From Myxococcales bacterium (GTDB taxonomy: Bacteria > Myxococcota_A > Polyangia > Polyangiales > GCA-016699535): DNA of 64,000 nt. The notes below the pieces were generated by a model, which saw nothing but the letters and a program-made list of their open reading frames with translations, made no database searches and was not told the origin of the DNA. This document shows positions 1-7,109 of this stretch, in pieces (position 1 is the stretch's first letter; every line of letters begins with the position of its first letter). The position numbers and the translations under genes were made by a program. Location: assembly GCA_020633325.1 (NCBI GenBank), contig JACKDX010000002.1, positions 62,001 through 126,000 on the forward strand, in the 5' to 3' direction.

Positions 1-351
1 GGCGCCTCCAATGACAAAGGCTTCCGTCCCTGCGGGAGTATGCTTTGGTTCTTCCAATGAGAGTGCCTCGGCGATGCTATGCGCGGTAAGCACGCCGCCT
101 GGCAGCGATAGATTCGGCTGGGTTGTGATCACTACATTAATACGGCGGGGTAAAGGCCGCACCTGTGCTGGCAGCGACTGAAAGGTGCGTCGCCCCATAA
201 TTACGAGATTTTTCGCAGGAGAAACGGAAGCGCCGGTGGTAATATCGCGAAAATGTTTGAGATCTGCGGGGATATGCCAGGGCAACGTGCCGTTTTTTCC
301 GATTCCGCCCTCCTGATCGAGCGCGGCAACGATAGAAAAGGCGCGGCTCAT
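1..351 (-). CDS. folA: Dihydrofolate reductase, N-terminal part (cut by window start)
   Basis: Reduces dihydrofolate to tetrahydrofolate with NADPH, regenerating the folate that thymidylate synthase oxidises. I translated the frame that starts at the ATG complementary to 349-351. It gives [18 protein letters not shown] and then the DHFR signature [12 protein letters not shown], the NADP-binding segment [12 protein letters not shown], and VIGGA at the window edge. About 117 residues are present; the C-terminal 40 to 60 residues lie outside the window. The start codon overlaps the thyA stop codon as ATGA, so the two genes are translationally coupled, the usual thyA-folA arrangement. Confidence 0.92.
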   Translation of the reverse strand, partial: MSRAFSIVAALDQEGGIGKNGTLPWHIPADLKHFRDITTGASVSPAKNLVIMGRRTFQSLPAQVRPLPRRINVVITTQPNLSLPGGVLTAHSIAEALSLEEPKHTPAGTEAFVIGGA

Positions 352-1127
352 ACCGCCACTTGGAACTTGATGAACGGATGGTGCTGATAATCGCTGAGCA
401 CGATGTCGTCGTACTCAATGTCGAACAACGGCTTTTTTGCCACCTTGATTGAAGGCGGCGGCAGTGGTGCCCGCCTGAGCTGCTCTTTGATGCCGTCAAG
501 ATGGTTCAAATAAAGGTGGGCATCCCCGAAGGTGTGTATTAAATAACGCGGCCTCAGCTCGCACTCCTGCGCGATCAACGTCAGCAAAAGCGCATAGCTG
601 GCAATGTTAAATGGCACGCCCAGCGCAAGGTCGGCCGAACGTTGATAAAGCTGGCAGTCGATCTCCCGGTTGCACACGTAGAATTGAAAAAACGCATGGC
701 ATGGCGGGAGTGCCATCTTTTGAAGATCGCTGACATTCCATGCACTGACAATCAGTCGGCGCGAATCGGGATCTTTGCGAATCGTATCGACGACTTGCTG
801 GATCTGGTCGATGCCCTCTTTGCCCCACTGACGCCACTGACGACCATAGATGGGGCCAAGCTCTCCTTGGGAATCGGCCCATGCATCCCAAATCGGCGTA
901 TGTTGGGTGAGGTTGTCATAGATGTTGGTCGAGCCTTTCAAAAACCATAGTAGTTCCCTCACCACGGCACTGAACAGCACTTTCTTGGTGGTCAGAAGCG
1001 GAAATCCATCCCGAAGATCGTAGCGGTTTTGGATGCCGAACACCGATAGGGTACCTGTGCCCGTGCGATCAGTTCGTGGCTCGCCGTGCTCAAGGACATG
1101 TCGCACCAGGTCTAAGTAGGCTTGCAT
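348..1127 (-). CDS. thyA: Thymidylate synthase
   Basis: Converts dUMP to dTMP using methylene-tetrahydrofolate, giving dihydrofolate for the folA product encoded next to it. The 259 residues are close to the 264 of the E. coli enzyme. Visible family features are the phosphate-binding RTGTGT loop near residue 21, the active-site cysteine in [10 protein letters not shown] (Cys143), the dUMP-binding QRSAD at 162-166, the SRR pair at 122-124, the FNIASY asparagine near 174, and the HTFGDAHLY motif near 198-206. Nothing is missing. It runs leftward and is divergent from the guanidino-modifying enzyme gene, with 121 bp between them. Confidence 0.98.
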   Translation of the reverse strand: MQAYLDLVRHVLEHGEPRTDRTGTGTLSVFGIQNRYDLRDGFPLLTTKKVLFSAVVRELLWFLKGSTNIYDNLTQHTPIWDAWADSQGELGPIYGRQWRQWGKEGIDQIQQVVDTIRKDPDSRRLIVSAWNVSDLQKMALPPCHAFFQFYVCNREIDCQLYQRSADLALGVPFNIASYALLLTLIAQECELRPRYLIHTFGDAHLYLNHLDGIKEQLRRAPLPPPSIKVAKKPLFDIEYDDIVLSDYQHHPFIKFQVAV

Positions 1128-1248
1128 CGTGCGTTTTGGATCTAACCAACCTGTGAGTCACGGTCAATGGAACTTTGGATGCTCCGGGTGTATGGATATC
1201 CCATGAGCGCGCGTCACGACAGCGGGCGGGGGATTTTTAGGTAGCTGC

Positions 1249-2388
1249 ATGGAGGCGCTCGCCTACGTCAACAGCTCTCTGGTTGTCATGCGGGCGCCGT
1301 CGCCTGTCACCCTCAACAAAGCCGGGGCCAACTATCGGAGTGAGGTGCCGTTTTTGGAGTATCATCCGCAGGCCGCCTACCTCGAATGGCTGGCGATGTG
1401 CGACGCGGTCCTTGCGTGTGGCGGAGATGCACTGGTGCACTTCGAGGAGCAGGACGAGCGTTTTCTCGACGTTGAGCACCTTCGCGTTATGGCCGATGGC
1501 ACGATAGTCTCGGACGACTCTTCTGAGCCCTTAGGGACGGTGAACGATGTCTTGACGGGTCGGGTGTTCTCAGCCAATGGGCCGTGGGTCATCGTGGAGG
1601 GAAGGCGCATGCGGGCGCTTTTGCCCAATATGCTGACTCACAGAACGGCCGAGCTTCCCTACTATGAGCATCTCTTGGCCGAGATCGCCGATGCCTGTGA
1701 TCTGGAGTTGAAACTGTCACGCAATCCCTACCGGTGGGAGGGCATGGCGGATGTCGTGGTGTGTGGAGAAAGGGCGATCCTGACGTATACCGTGCGTGGC
1801 CATTACGATAAGGGCGTGCCCCAAAAAACCTTACGCTCAAGCCTCGAAGGCGCCAACTACGCGAAGGAGTTTGCGCATCTCGGTCCCGAGGCGTGCGTAT
1901 TCGCAGAACTGGTGTACCCACATTTTCATGGCGATACCGTGCAGTTTACTTTGAGGACATCGGACGGACCATTCTTGATGGCGTATCCCGAGGGTTTGTT
2001 TCCGGGCTGTGACGAGACCGTGATCCGGGCCATAGGGGAGGAGCGGTTACTTCGCATTGACAAGATCGACGCGGTCGAACATTACGCGGCCAACTCCCGA
2101 CAGATAGAAAAGGGGGTACTCGTGCCCGACCGGGTGAGCGCCGCATTTACTGATCAACTCATCGCTTGCGGCCGGAGGCCGCATCCTGTGGGACTGACCG
2201 AGCTTTTTGGTAAAGCGGGAGGGGGCCCCGGGTGTGCGACCTTGTATCTTCCTCATAACCTCGAACTGCCCCCAACCTTCGCCGCCCGATATAGCACGCA
2301 ACAAAAACAGGCCCATGCGAGGACTTCCCGCGTTGCCCGCACCCTGCGCGTAGAATCGGGGTTTTATGTCGGGCGCTCCCGCGGCTGA
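1249..2388 (+). CDS. Guanidino-group modifying enzyme superfamily protein (arginine deiminase / amidinotransferase fold)
   Basis: Members of this superfamily attack the guanidine carbon of arginine-like substrates with a cysteine and release ammonia, an amine or a transferred amidino group. The 379-residue protein keeps the order of the family: an acidic CGGD segment near 57-60, VFSANGPWVIV near 107-116 followed by HRTAE, an E-G-x-x-D (WEGMAD, 163-168), a histidine in PHFHGDTVQF near 224-233, and the glycine-rich nucleophile motif GGGPGCATLYL with Cys329. The precise reaction (arginine deiminase, dimethylarginine hydrolase, amidinotransferase) cannot be read from motifs. It stands alone, so there is no arginine-pathway context. 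The ATG at 1249 has only a weak AGGTAG-like site upstream. Confidence 0.75.
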   Translation: MEALAYVNSSLVVMRAPSPVTLNKAGANYRSEVPFLEYHPQAAYLEWLAMCDAVLACGGDALVHFEEQDERFLDVEHLRVMADGTIVSDDSSEPLGTVNDVLTGRVFSANGPWVIVEGRRMRALLPNMLTHRTAELPYYEHLLAEIADACDLELKLSRNPYRWEGMADVVVCGERAILTYTVRGHYDKGVPQKTLRSSLEGANYAKEFAHLGPEACVFAELVYPHFHGDTVQFTLRTSDGPFLMAYPEGLFPGCDETVIRAIGEERLLRIDKIDAVEHYAANSRQIEKGVLVPDRVSAAFTDQLIACGRRPHPVGLTELFGKAGGGPGCATLYLPHNLELPPTFAARYSTQQKQAHARTSRVARTLRVESGFYVGRSRG

Positions 2389-2414
2389 TCAGCTGCCGAC
2401 CGGAGGGCCGGAGC

Positions 2415-2618
2415 TTAGACGGCCCACATCAACTGGCCTTGGGCGTTGGCCTTGATCGCAAAGCGAGCAAACGTGGTGGGACAATGCTGGTTGAGCTCGT
2501 AAACAAGCTCGCCTTTCGTCATCGAGGAGCGCCCGTAGATGCCCAAGGCTTTTGCCCTCTCGTAGAGTTCTCGCTTGCTCCAGCGTGCATAGTTTACCAA
2601 CCTGGTGGCGTGGCTCAT
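2415..2618 (-). CDS. Small Rho-N/SAP-like domain protein, 67 aa
   Basis: A basic 67-residue protein. The segment WSKRELYERAKALGIYGRSS, then MTKGELVYELN, matches the helix-extended-helix pattern of Rho N-terminal/SAP-like domains (KxELYExAKxLxIxGRSxMxKxEL). These domains bind nucleic acid, so a DNA- or RNA-binding role is an inference. I chose the ATG at 2618 rather than the longer frame to 2735 because a very good ribosome site (AAAGGAG, 7 nt from the ATG) sits directly before it and the domain starts a few residues later. It is convergent with the gene ending at 2388 and downstream of the permease gene. Confidence 0.75.
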   Translation of the reverse strand: MSHATRLVNYARWSKRELYERAKALGIYGRSSMTKGELVYELNQHCPTTFARFAIKANAQGQLMWAV

Positions 2619-2736
2619 GCTCAAGCTCCTTTCGGTACCTCGGAAGAAGGCAGCAAGGGGCATGCCAGCGCCACAAAAAAAGGGCGTTTTATTCATTGAT
2701 GAAAGGCCGAGCGCTCGGTACCATCTCTGTAGCAAA

Positions 2737-2766
2737 TTGCCTCAATGAGGCAAAATGTCACATTTT
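2737..2766 (-). terminator. Two adjacent inverted repeats at the 3' end of the permease gene
   Basis: TTGCCTC-AAT-GAGGCAA (2737-2753) is a perfect 7-bp stem with a 3-nt loop. AAAATGT-C-ACATTTT (2752-2766) is a perfect 7+7 palindrome overlapping it and the permease stop codon. Read leftward, the GC stem is followed only by AATTTGC, so it is a weak intrinsic terminator at best. A 12-bp palindrome CCGAGCGCTCGG lies further on at 2707-2718. A protein-binding site for the small downstream gene is the alternative. Confidence 0.4.
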
Positions 2767-4522
2767 ATACCAGTAGGCCTATGGCAATTGCGGCGGTAAG
2801 TAACTGTAAGGGCGTCCCGAAGCGCACAAAGTCCCCCAAGCGATATCCCCCTGGGCCGTACACCATCAGATTGGTTTGATACGCAATCGGAGACATGAAA
2901 TTGCCGGCGCCCGCGAAAATAAGCACAAAGACCAACGACTTCAGATCGATGCCGGTGCGCACAGAGAGCGCAGCGGCGATGGGAAACACAAGCACAGCCG
3001 CAGCCTTCATGGTGATGACCGATCCCAAGAGCGCCGTCACCAGATAGATGGCGCAAAGTAAGCCGAGTTTGCCGAAAGGTTCGGCAAGACCAATGAGCCC
3101 GTCGCTCAGCACTCGGGCAAGACCGCTTTCCGAGACGGCGGCAGCGAGTCCGAAGGAGGCTGCAATAGTGAGCACCACGGGGATGTCCACGGCCCGGCGG
3201 GCTTTTGCGAAAGTGATGCATCGAGTGGATATCATGGCCAGCGTAGCCAAGAGCACGGCATGCAGCAGGGACATCCATCCTAGAGCGTTGAGCACCACCA
3301 TGATCGCAACAATGCTCAGCGCCACCCAGCCTTTTTCGAACTGCACAGGCTCGCTCCCCTCGACGGCGCTGATCAGGGCAAAGCTCGCGTTGTTTTGATG
3401 GGTTTTGACAAACGTTGGGAGCGTCTCGAGCAACAATGTATCGCCCGGCATGAGCACGATATCGCCGATTTTGGATTTGATACGCGCGCCGCTGCGGTGC
3501 ACGGCAATGATAGCTGCATCGTAGTTCGTTCGAAAACGAGAATGGCGAATACTGTGACCTATGAGCGGCGAGTGCGCGGCGACAACCGCTTCGAGCAGGC
3601 GGCGGTTTGGACGCGCATGTGCTAGCTTATCTACCTGATTTGTGGCCGGGACGAGGCCTCGGATGTTTCGGAGGTCCACCACGCTTGCGACGATGCCCGC
3701 AAACAATAGCTCATCGCCTGATCGGATGACATGGTCCGGGGAAGGGGCAGGAATGACATCTCCTCCGCGATCGATTTCGACTAGGTACAGGCCAGGAAGT
3801 TGTCGCAGGCCTGCTTCTTCGATGGTCTTATTCACCACGATGGAATCCGGAAGCACCCGCATGCTGACGGTATACTCCCGGCTGCCTAAGGGATTTTGGG
3901 GTTGCGAATCTCCTTTTGGCAGCAGCCAACGGGAGAAAATCGCCATGTACGCGATGCCAGCGAGAGCGATAGGCGCGCCTATCTTGGCTTGCTCGAAAAT
4001 GCCAAAGCGAATGGTTGCATCGTAGTCATGGGCGAGCTGAGCCACCAGCAGGTTGGTGCTGTGTCCAATCAGGGTGCAGGTTCCCCCAAGAATCGCCGCA
4101 TAACTCAACGGCATAAACAGTGCTTGACGCGGTATGCCAATGCGACGCGACCAACTACCGACGATGGGCATCATCATGGCAACCAACGGCGTGTTGTTGA
4201 GAAACGCCGAGATGCACGTGACCGGAAGCGTTAGCCGCAGTTGGGCCGCAAGCGCATTTTTGGGGTAGCCTAACACATAGTGTGCGATGCCATGGACGGC
4301 ACCGGTGTCGCGAATCGCGCCGCCAAGCACAAACAACAGGGCCACCGTCACCGTGCCCTCGTTGGAAAAGCCAGACAGCGCTTGGGCGCTTGAAATAACG
4401 CCTATCAAAAGTAGCACAGCGACGCCCGCGAGCATCAGCACATCGGTGCTTGCAATGTTCCGGATCAATCCAATCACGATCAGCGTAATCACGGCAATCG
4501 TGAACCATGCCTCCGAGGTCAT
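2765..4522 (-). CDS. SLC13/DASS-type anion permease with two central TrkA-C domains
   Basis: A 585-residue inner-membrane transporter of the ion transporter superfamily. The N-terminal half has repeated hydrophobic segments and the family segments NNTPLVAMMMPI and GGTCTLIGHSTNLLVA, the latter close to the Na+/anion binding signature of SLC13 proteins. The middle (about residues 210 to 380) is soluble and holds two TrkA-C/RCK-C-like domains (LPGLYLVEIDRGG and the second after HSPLIGHSI). A second set of membrane segments follows with the internal-repeat signature GNFMSPIAYQTNLMVYGPGGY. Substrates in the family include sulfate and dicarboxylates; the sequence does not decide which. It overlaps accC by 4 nt (ATGA), so it is probably cotranscribed with it. 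Confidence 0.85.
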   Translation of the reverse strand: MTSEAWFTIAVITLIVIGLIRNIASTDVLMLAGVAVLLLIGVISSAQALSGFSNEGTVTVALLFVLGGAIRDTGAVHGIAHYVLGYPKNALAAQLRLTLPVTCISAFLNNTPLVAMMMPIVGSWSRRIGIPRQALFMPLSYAAILGGTCTLIGHSTNLLVAQLAHDYDATIRFGIFEQAKIGAPIALAGIAYMAIFSRWLLPKGDSQPQNPLGSREYTVSMRVLPDSIVVNKTIEEAGLRQLPGLYLVEIDRGGDVIPAPSPDHVIRSGDELLFAGIVASVVDLRNIRGLVPATNQVDKLAHARPNRRLLEAVVAAHSPLIGHSIRHSRFRTNYDAAIIAVHRSGARIKSKIGDIVLMPGDTLLLETLPTFVKTHQNNASFALISAVEGSEPVQFEKGWVALSIVAIMVVLNALGWMSLLHAVLLATLAMISTRCITFAKARRAVDIPVVLTIAASFGLAAAVSESGLARVLSDGLIGLAEPFGKLGLLCAIYLVTALLGSVITMKAAAVLVFPIAAALSVRTGIDLKSLVFVLIFAGAGNFMSPIAYQTNLMVYGPGGYRLGDFVRFGTPLQLLTAAIAIGLLV

Positions 4523-6006
4523 GAGGGGGTCAGTGCTGTGCGACGCCAGGCAGAAATCCCTTGCGCGGCGCTATGGGCGGAACTGCCCGAGCGACGCTGG
4601 CGCTGTTGAGCATACGCGGAGGCGATTGCCAAGGCTCGTTTGACATCTTGCGCGGGCTCAGGCGCACGAAGCACTTCCGGATGACGGTCTATGAAGTCCG
4701 TGGCGTAGTGTCCCGATTGAAAAGCCTGTGTAGAGAGAACCGATGACAGAAACGAAAGATTGGTATCAACGCCCACGATCACATACTCGAAAAGGGCGCG
4801 TTGCATGCGCTGGATGGCTGCTTCACGGGTAGGACCCCACGTACATAGCTTGGAGATCAAGGCATCATAGGCCGCCGGAACCTCTGCGCCCTCATAGTAA
4901 CCAGTATCGTTACGGACATTGCCCCCAGAGGGCTCCCGGAGGATTTTGAGGAGACCTGGGGACGGCAAGAACCCCCGATAAGGGTCCTCGGCGTATACGC
5001 GACACTCCAAAGCGTGTCCCGAGTGCACGACATCATCCTGCGTGTAGCCGAGAGGCTCGCCAGCAGCCACGCGCAGTTGCTCTTGTACGATATCGAGGCC
5101 GGTGATGAGCTCGGTGATCGGATGCTCCACTTGGATCCGCGTATTCATTTCCAGAAAATAAAAGGAGTTGTCGTCTTCAGAGAGCAAAAACTCCATGGTT
5201 CCTGCGCCCGCATAGCCCAAATGGGCGGTTGCGCGCTGAGCCGCGAGTGCCATTTCAGGAATCAATGCCCGGGCCGATGCGGTAAGGGGTGCAGGCGTCT
5301 CCTCGAGTAGCTTTTGATGGCGGCGCTGGATGGAGCAGTCACGCTCAAACAGATGGACGGCGTTGCCGAATGAATCGCCGAGGACCTGGATTTCAACATG
5401 TCTGGGGCGCAGAATCGCCCGTTCCAAGTAAACGACGTCAGAGCGAAATGCCTTCATGGACTCACGCCGTGCCGCATCGAGGGCCGAGGGGAGCCCATAG
5501 GGGGCGTGTACGAGGCGCATGCCTCGGCCGCCGCCGCCCGCGGCGGCTTTGATCATGATAGGGAAGCCGATCTCTCGGGCGCAGTCGATAAGGTCTGCAT
5601 CGGTCCCGGCCCCTGAGCCCGGAATCACCTTGAGCCCCGCCTTCTTCATGGCCTCTCTGGCCGACACCTTCGCGCCCATGGTGGCGATGTGGTCCGGGTG
5701 GGGGCCAATGAACACCAGGCCAGCATCGGCACACGCAGCGGCAAACTCCGCGTTCTCACTAAGAAAACCATATCCGGGGTGTACAGCATCGACGGCGCTC
5801 TCCTTTGCGATATCCACGATCTGCGCAAAGTCCAAATACCCTTGGGTCCCACTCAACCGATAGGCTTCATCCGCGAGGCGCACATGCAAAGATCCCCGAT
5901 CGACGTCGCTGTAAATGACCACCGCGCGAATCCCGAGATCACGCAAGCTACGAATGATGCGGACGGCAATTTCCCCGCGATTGGCGACCAAGACCCGTGA
6001 AAACAT
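4519..6006 (-). CDS. accC: Biotin carboxylase (acetyl-CoA carboxylase AccC type)
   Basis: Carboxylates biotin on a carrier protein with ATP and bicarbonate, the first half of acetyl-CoA (or another acyl-CoA) carboxylase. The start FSRVLVANRGEIAVRIIRS is the canonical N-terminus. The ATP-grasp glycine loop AAAGGGGRGMR, the EMNTRIQVEHPITE motif with its catalytic Glu/Arg, and the HALECRVYAEDP segment are intact. At 495 residues it is about 45 longer than E. coli AccC. The extra tail, rich in Arg, Ser and Ala, has no recognisable biotinyl-Lys motif (no MKM). No accB or carboxyltransferase gene is adjacent, so it could also serve a propionyl- or methylcrotonyl-type carboxylase. Confidence 0.93.
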   Translation of the reverse strand: MFSRVLVANRGEIAVRIIRSLRDLGIRAVVIYSDVDRGSLHVRLADEAYRLSGTQGYLDFAQIVDIAKESAVDAVHPGYGFLSENAEFAAACADAGLVFIGPHPDHIATMGAKVSAREAMKKAGLKVIPGSGAGTDADLIDCAREIGFPIMIKAAAGGGGRGMRLVHAPYGLPSALDAARRESMKAFRSDVVYLERAILRPRHVEIQVLGDSFGNAVHLFERDCSIQRRHQKLLEETPAPLTASARALIPEMALAAQRATAHLGYAGAGTMEFLLSEDDNSFYFLEMNTRIQVEHPITELITGLDIVQEQLRVAAGEPLGYTQDDVVHSGHALECRVYAEDPYRGFLPSPGLLKILREPSGGNVRNDTGYYEGAEVPAAYDALISKLCTWGPTREAAIQRMQRALFEYVIVGVDTNLSFLSSVLSTQAFQSGHYATDFIDRHPEVLRAPEPAQDVKRALAIASAYAQQRQRRSGSSAHSAAQGISAWRRTALTPS

Positions 6007-6116
6007 CCCACGGTGTGGCCAGTTTCAAAGGGCCTGTCAAGACTTCGGGACGCTACAAGGGGGCTTAAGTGCGGCAAATGGCGGCTCGGGCCGGTGATTT
6101 GACGGACGGTGGTAGA

Positions 6117-6413
6117 ATGCGGCATCGTTTTCAGGTGATGTCATTGTCGAAGCCCCCCGAAACCTCTCCCGCCGGCACCCAAGAGCCCGGGTTCGAGGAG
6201 ATTTTGGCTCGGTTGAAAGAGCTGGTCGAACAACTGGAGGGGGGCGAGCTTCCCTTAGAGACGGCTGTGGCCCTGTTTGAGGAGGGCGTGCGGCTTTCCA
6301 AAGTCGGGGCTCAACGTCTCGACGAAGCGGAGCTCAAAGTCGAAGAACTTCTTTCAGGTTCCAAGGATGTTCAAACGCGACCAATTCCCAAGGATGCAAT
6401 GGGGAAGCCATGA
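6117..6413 (+). CDS. xseB: Exodeoxyribonuclease VII small subunit
   Basis: Small helical subunit that binds the large XseA subunit of exonuclease VII, which degrades single-stranded DNA. The protein has the family core FEEILARLKELVEQLEGGEL, then PLETAVALFEEGVRLSK and the heptad-like tail AQRLDEAELKVEEL. I used the ATG at 6117 (98 aa); the ATG at 6138 (91 aa) is equally possible, as neither has a strong ribosome site. xseA is not in the window. It overlaps the next gene by ATGA at 6410-6413. Confidence 0.9.
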   Translation: MRHRFQVMSLSKPPETSPAGTQEPGFEEILARLKELVEQLEGGELPLETAVALFEEGVRLSKVGAQRLDEAELKVEELLSGSKDVQTRPIPKDAMGKP

Positions 6414-7084
6414 GTCAAAAAATCATCGTCGAAACGTCATATCAAGATGCAGGTGAGTTCATTGATGGCTTCCAAAACCAAGTGGACGACCAACATCTCG
6501 TGCTTCCCACTTCGATAGTGGTAGCCGAAGATGAGTGGGTGGAGTTTCATGTTGCACTGGCGGATCAGAGTGCGATCTTCGAAGGCGCAGGCCGGTGCGT
6601 GGCTGTATTGGACAACGGCGATGAAAGAGAGGCAAGCCAACGGTTCGACTTGATGCTCGATTCGCTTGAACTCAAGGGTGTCTCTCAGGTGCTGTATGAG
6701 GAGCTGATAAGGGCTCGCTCGCTGGCCGAAGAAGATGCGACCGAGTATGCCGAGGTGCTGTCGACGGATGCGTCGCACGATCTCGACCAAACAGACGACG
6801 CGCTAGGAAATATGGGAGAGGCGACTTATTTATCCCGGCCACCGGTCGAGGGCTCGTGGCGGCCTGTGGCAGTGGAAGATGATCACGTTTCCAAACCGCC
6901 CTCCTCGGGATTGTTTACCTATGAGGGGGGCCTCCCGTTGCCCCTCAGGCCTCCCCGGCCGGCGGCAGGGACGTATTATGCGGTTGAACCCGCGCCCAGG
7001 CCGGAGGCGCAAACGCACACCCCCGATGACGACGAGGAAACTCAGGACCCCGCTCAGGATTCGGATATGACAGTGGACGCCTGA
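6410..7084 (+). CDS. Hypothetical protein with an acidic, proline-rich C-terminal tail
   Basis: 224 residues. The first 110 look folded (HLVLPTSIVVAEDEWVEFHV, then FEGAGRCVAVLDNG) and distantly resemble a PilZ-like beta-barrel. The RxxxR and D/NxSxxG signature of c-di-GMP-binding PilZ domains is not seen, so c-di-GMP binding should not be assumed. From about residue 115 the sequence is low-complexity, rich in Asp, Glu and Pro, and ends with repeated acidic stretches, probably disordered. It starts inside the xseB stop codon and lies 25 nt before the OmpA-family gene, so the three likely form one transcript. I do not recognise the family with certainty. Confidence 0.7.
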   Translation: MSQKIIVETSYQDAGEFIDGFQNQVDDQHLVLPTSIVVAEDEWVEFHVALADQSAIFEGAGRCVAVLDNGDEREASQRFDLMLDSLELKGVSQVLYEELIRARSLAEEDATEYAEVLSTDASHDLDQTDDALGNMGEATYLSRPPVEGSWRPVAVEDDHVSKPPSSGLFTYEGGLPLPLRPPRPAAGTYYAVEPAPRPEAQTHTPDDDEETQDPAQDSDMTVDA

Positions 7085-7109
7085 AGTTGCGTTCAGGAAA
7101 TGGACGAAC

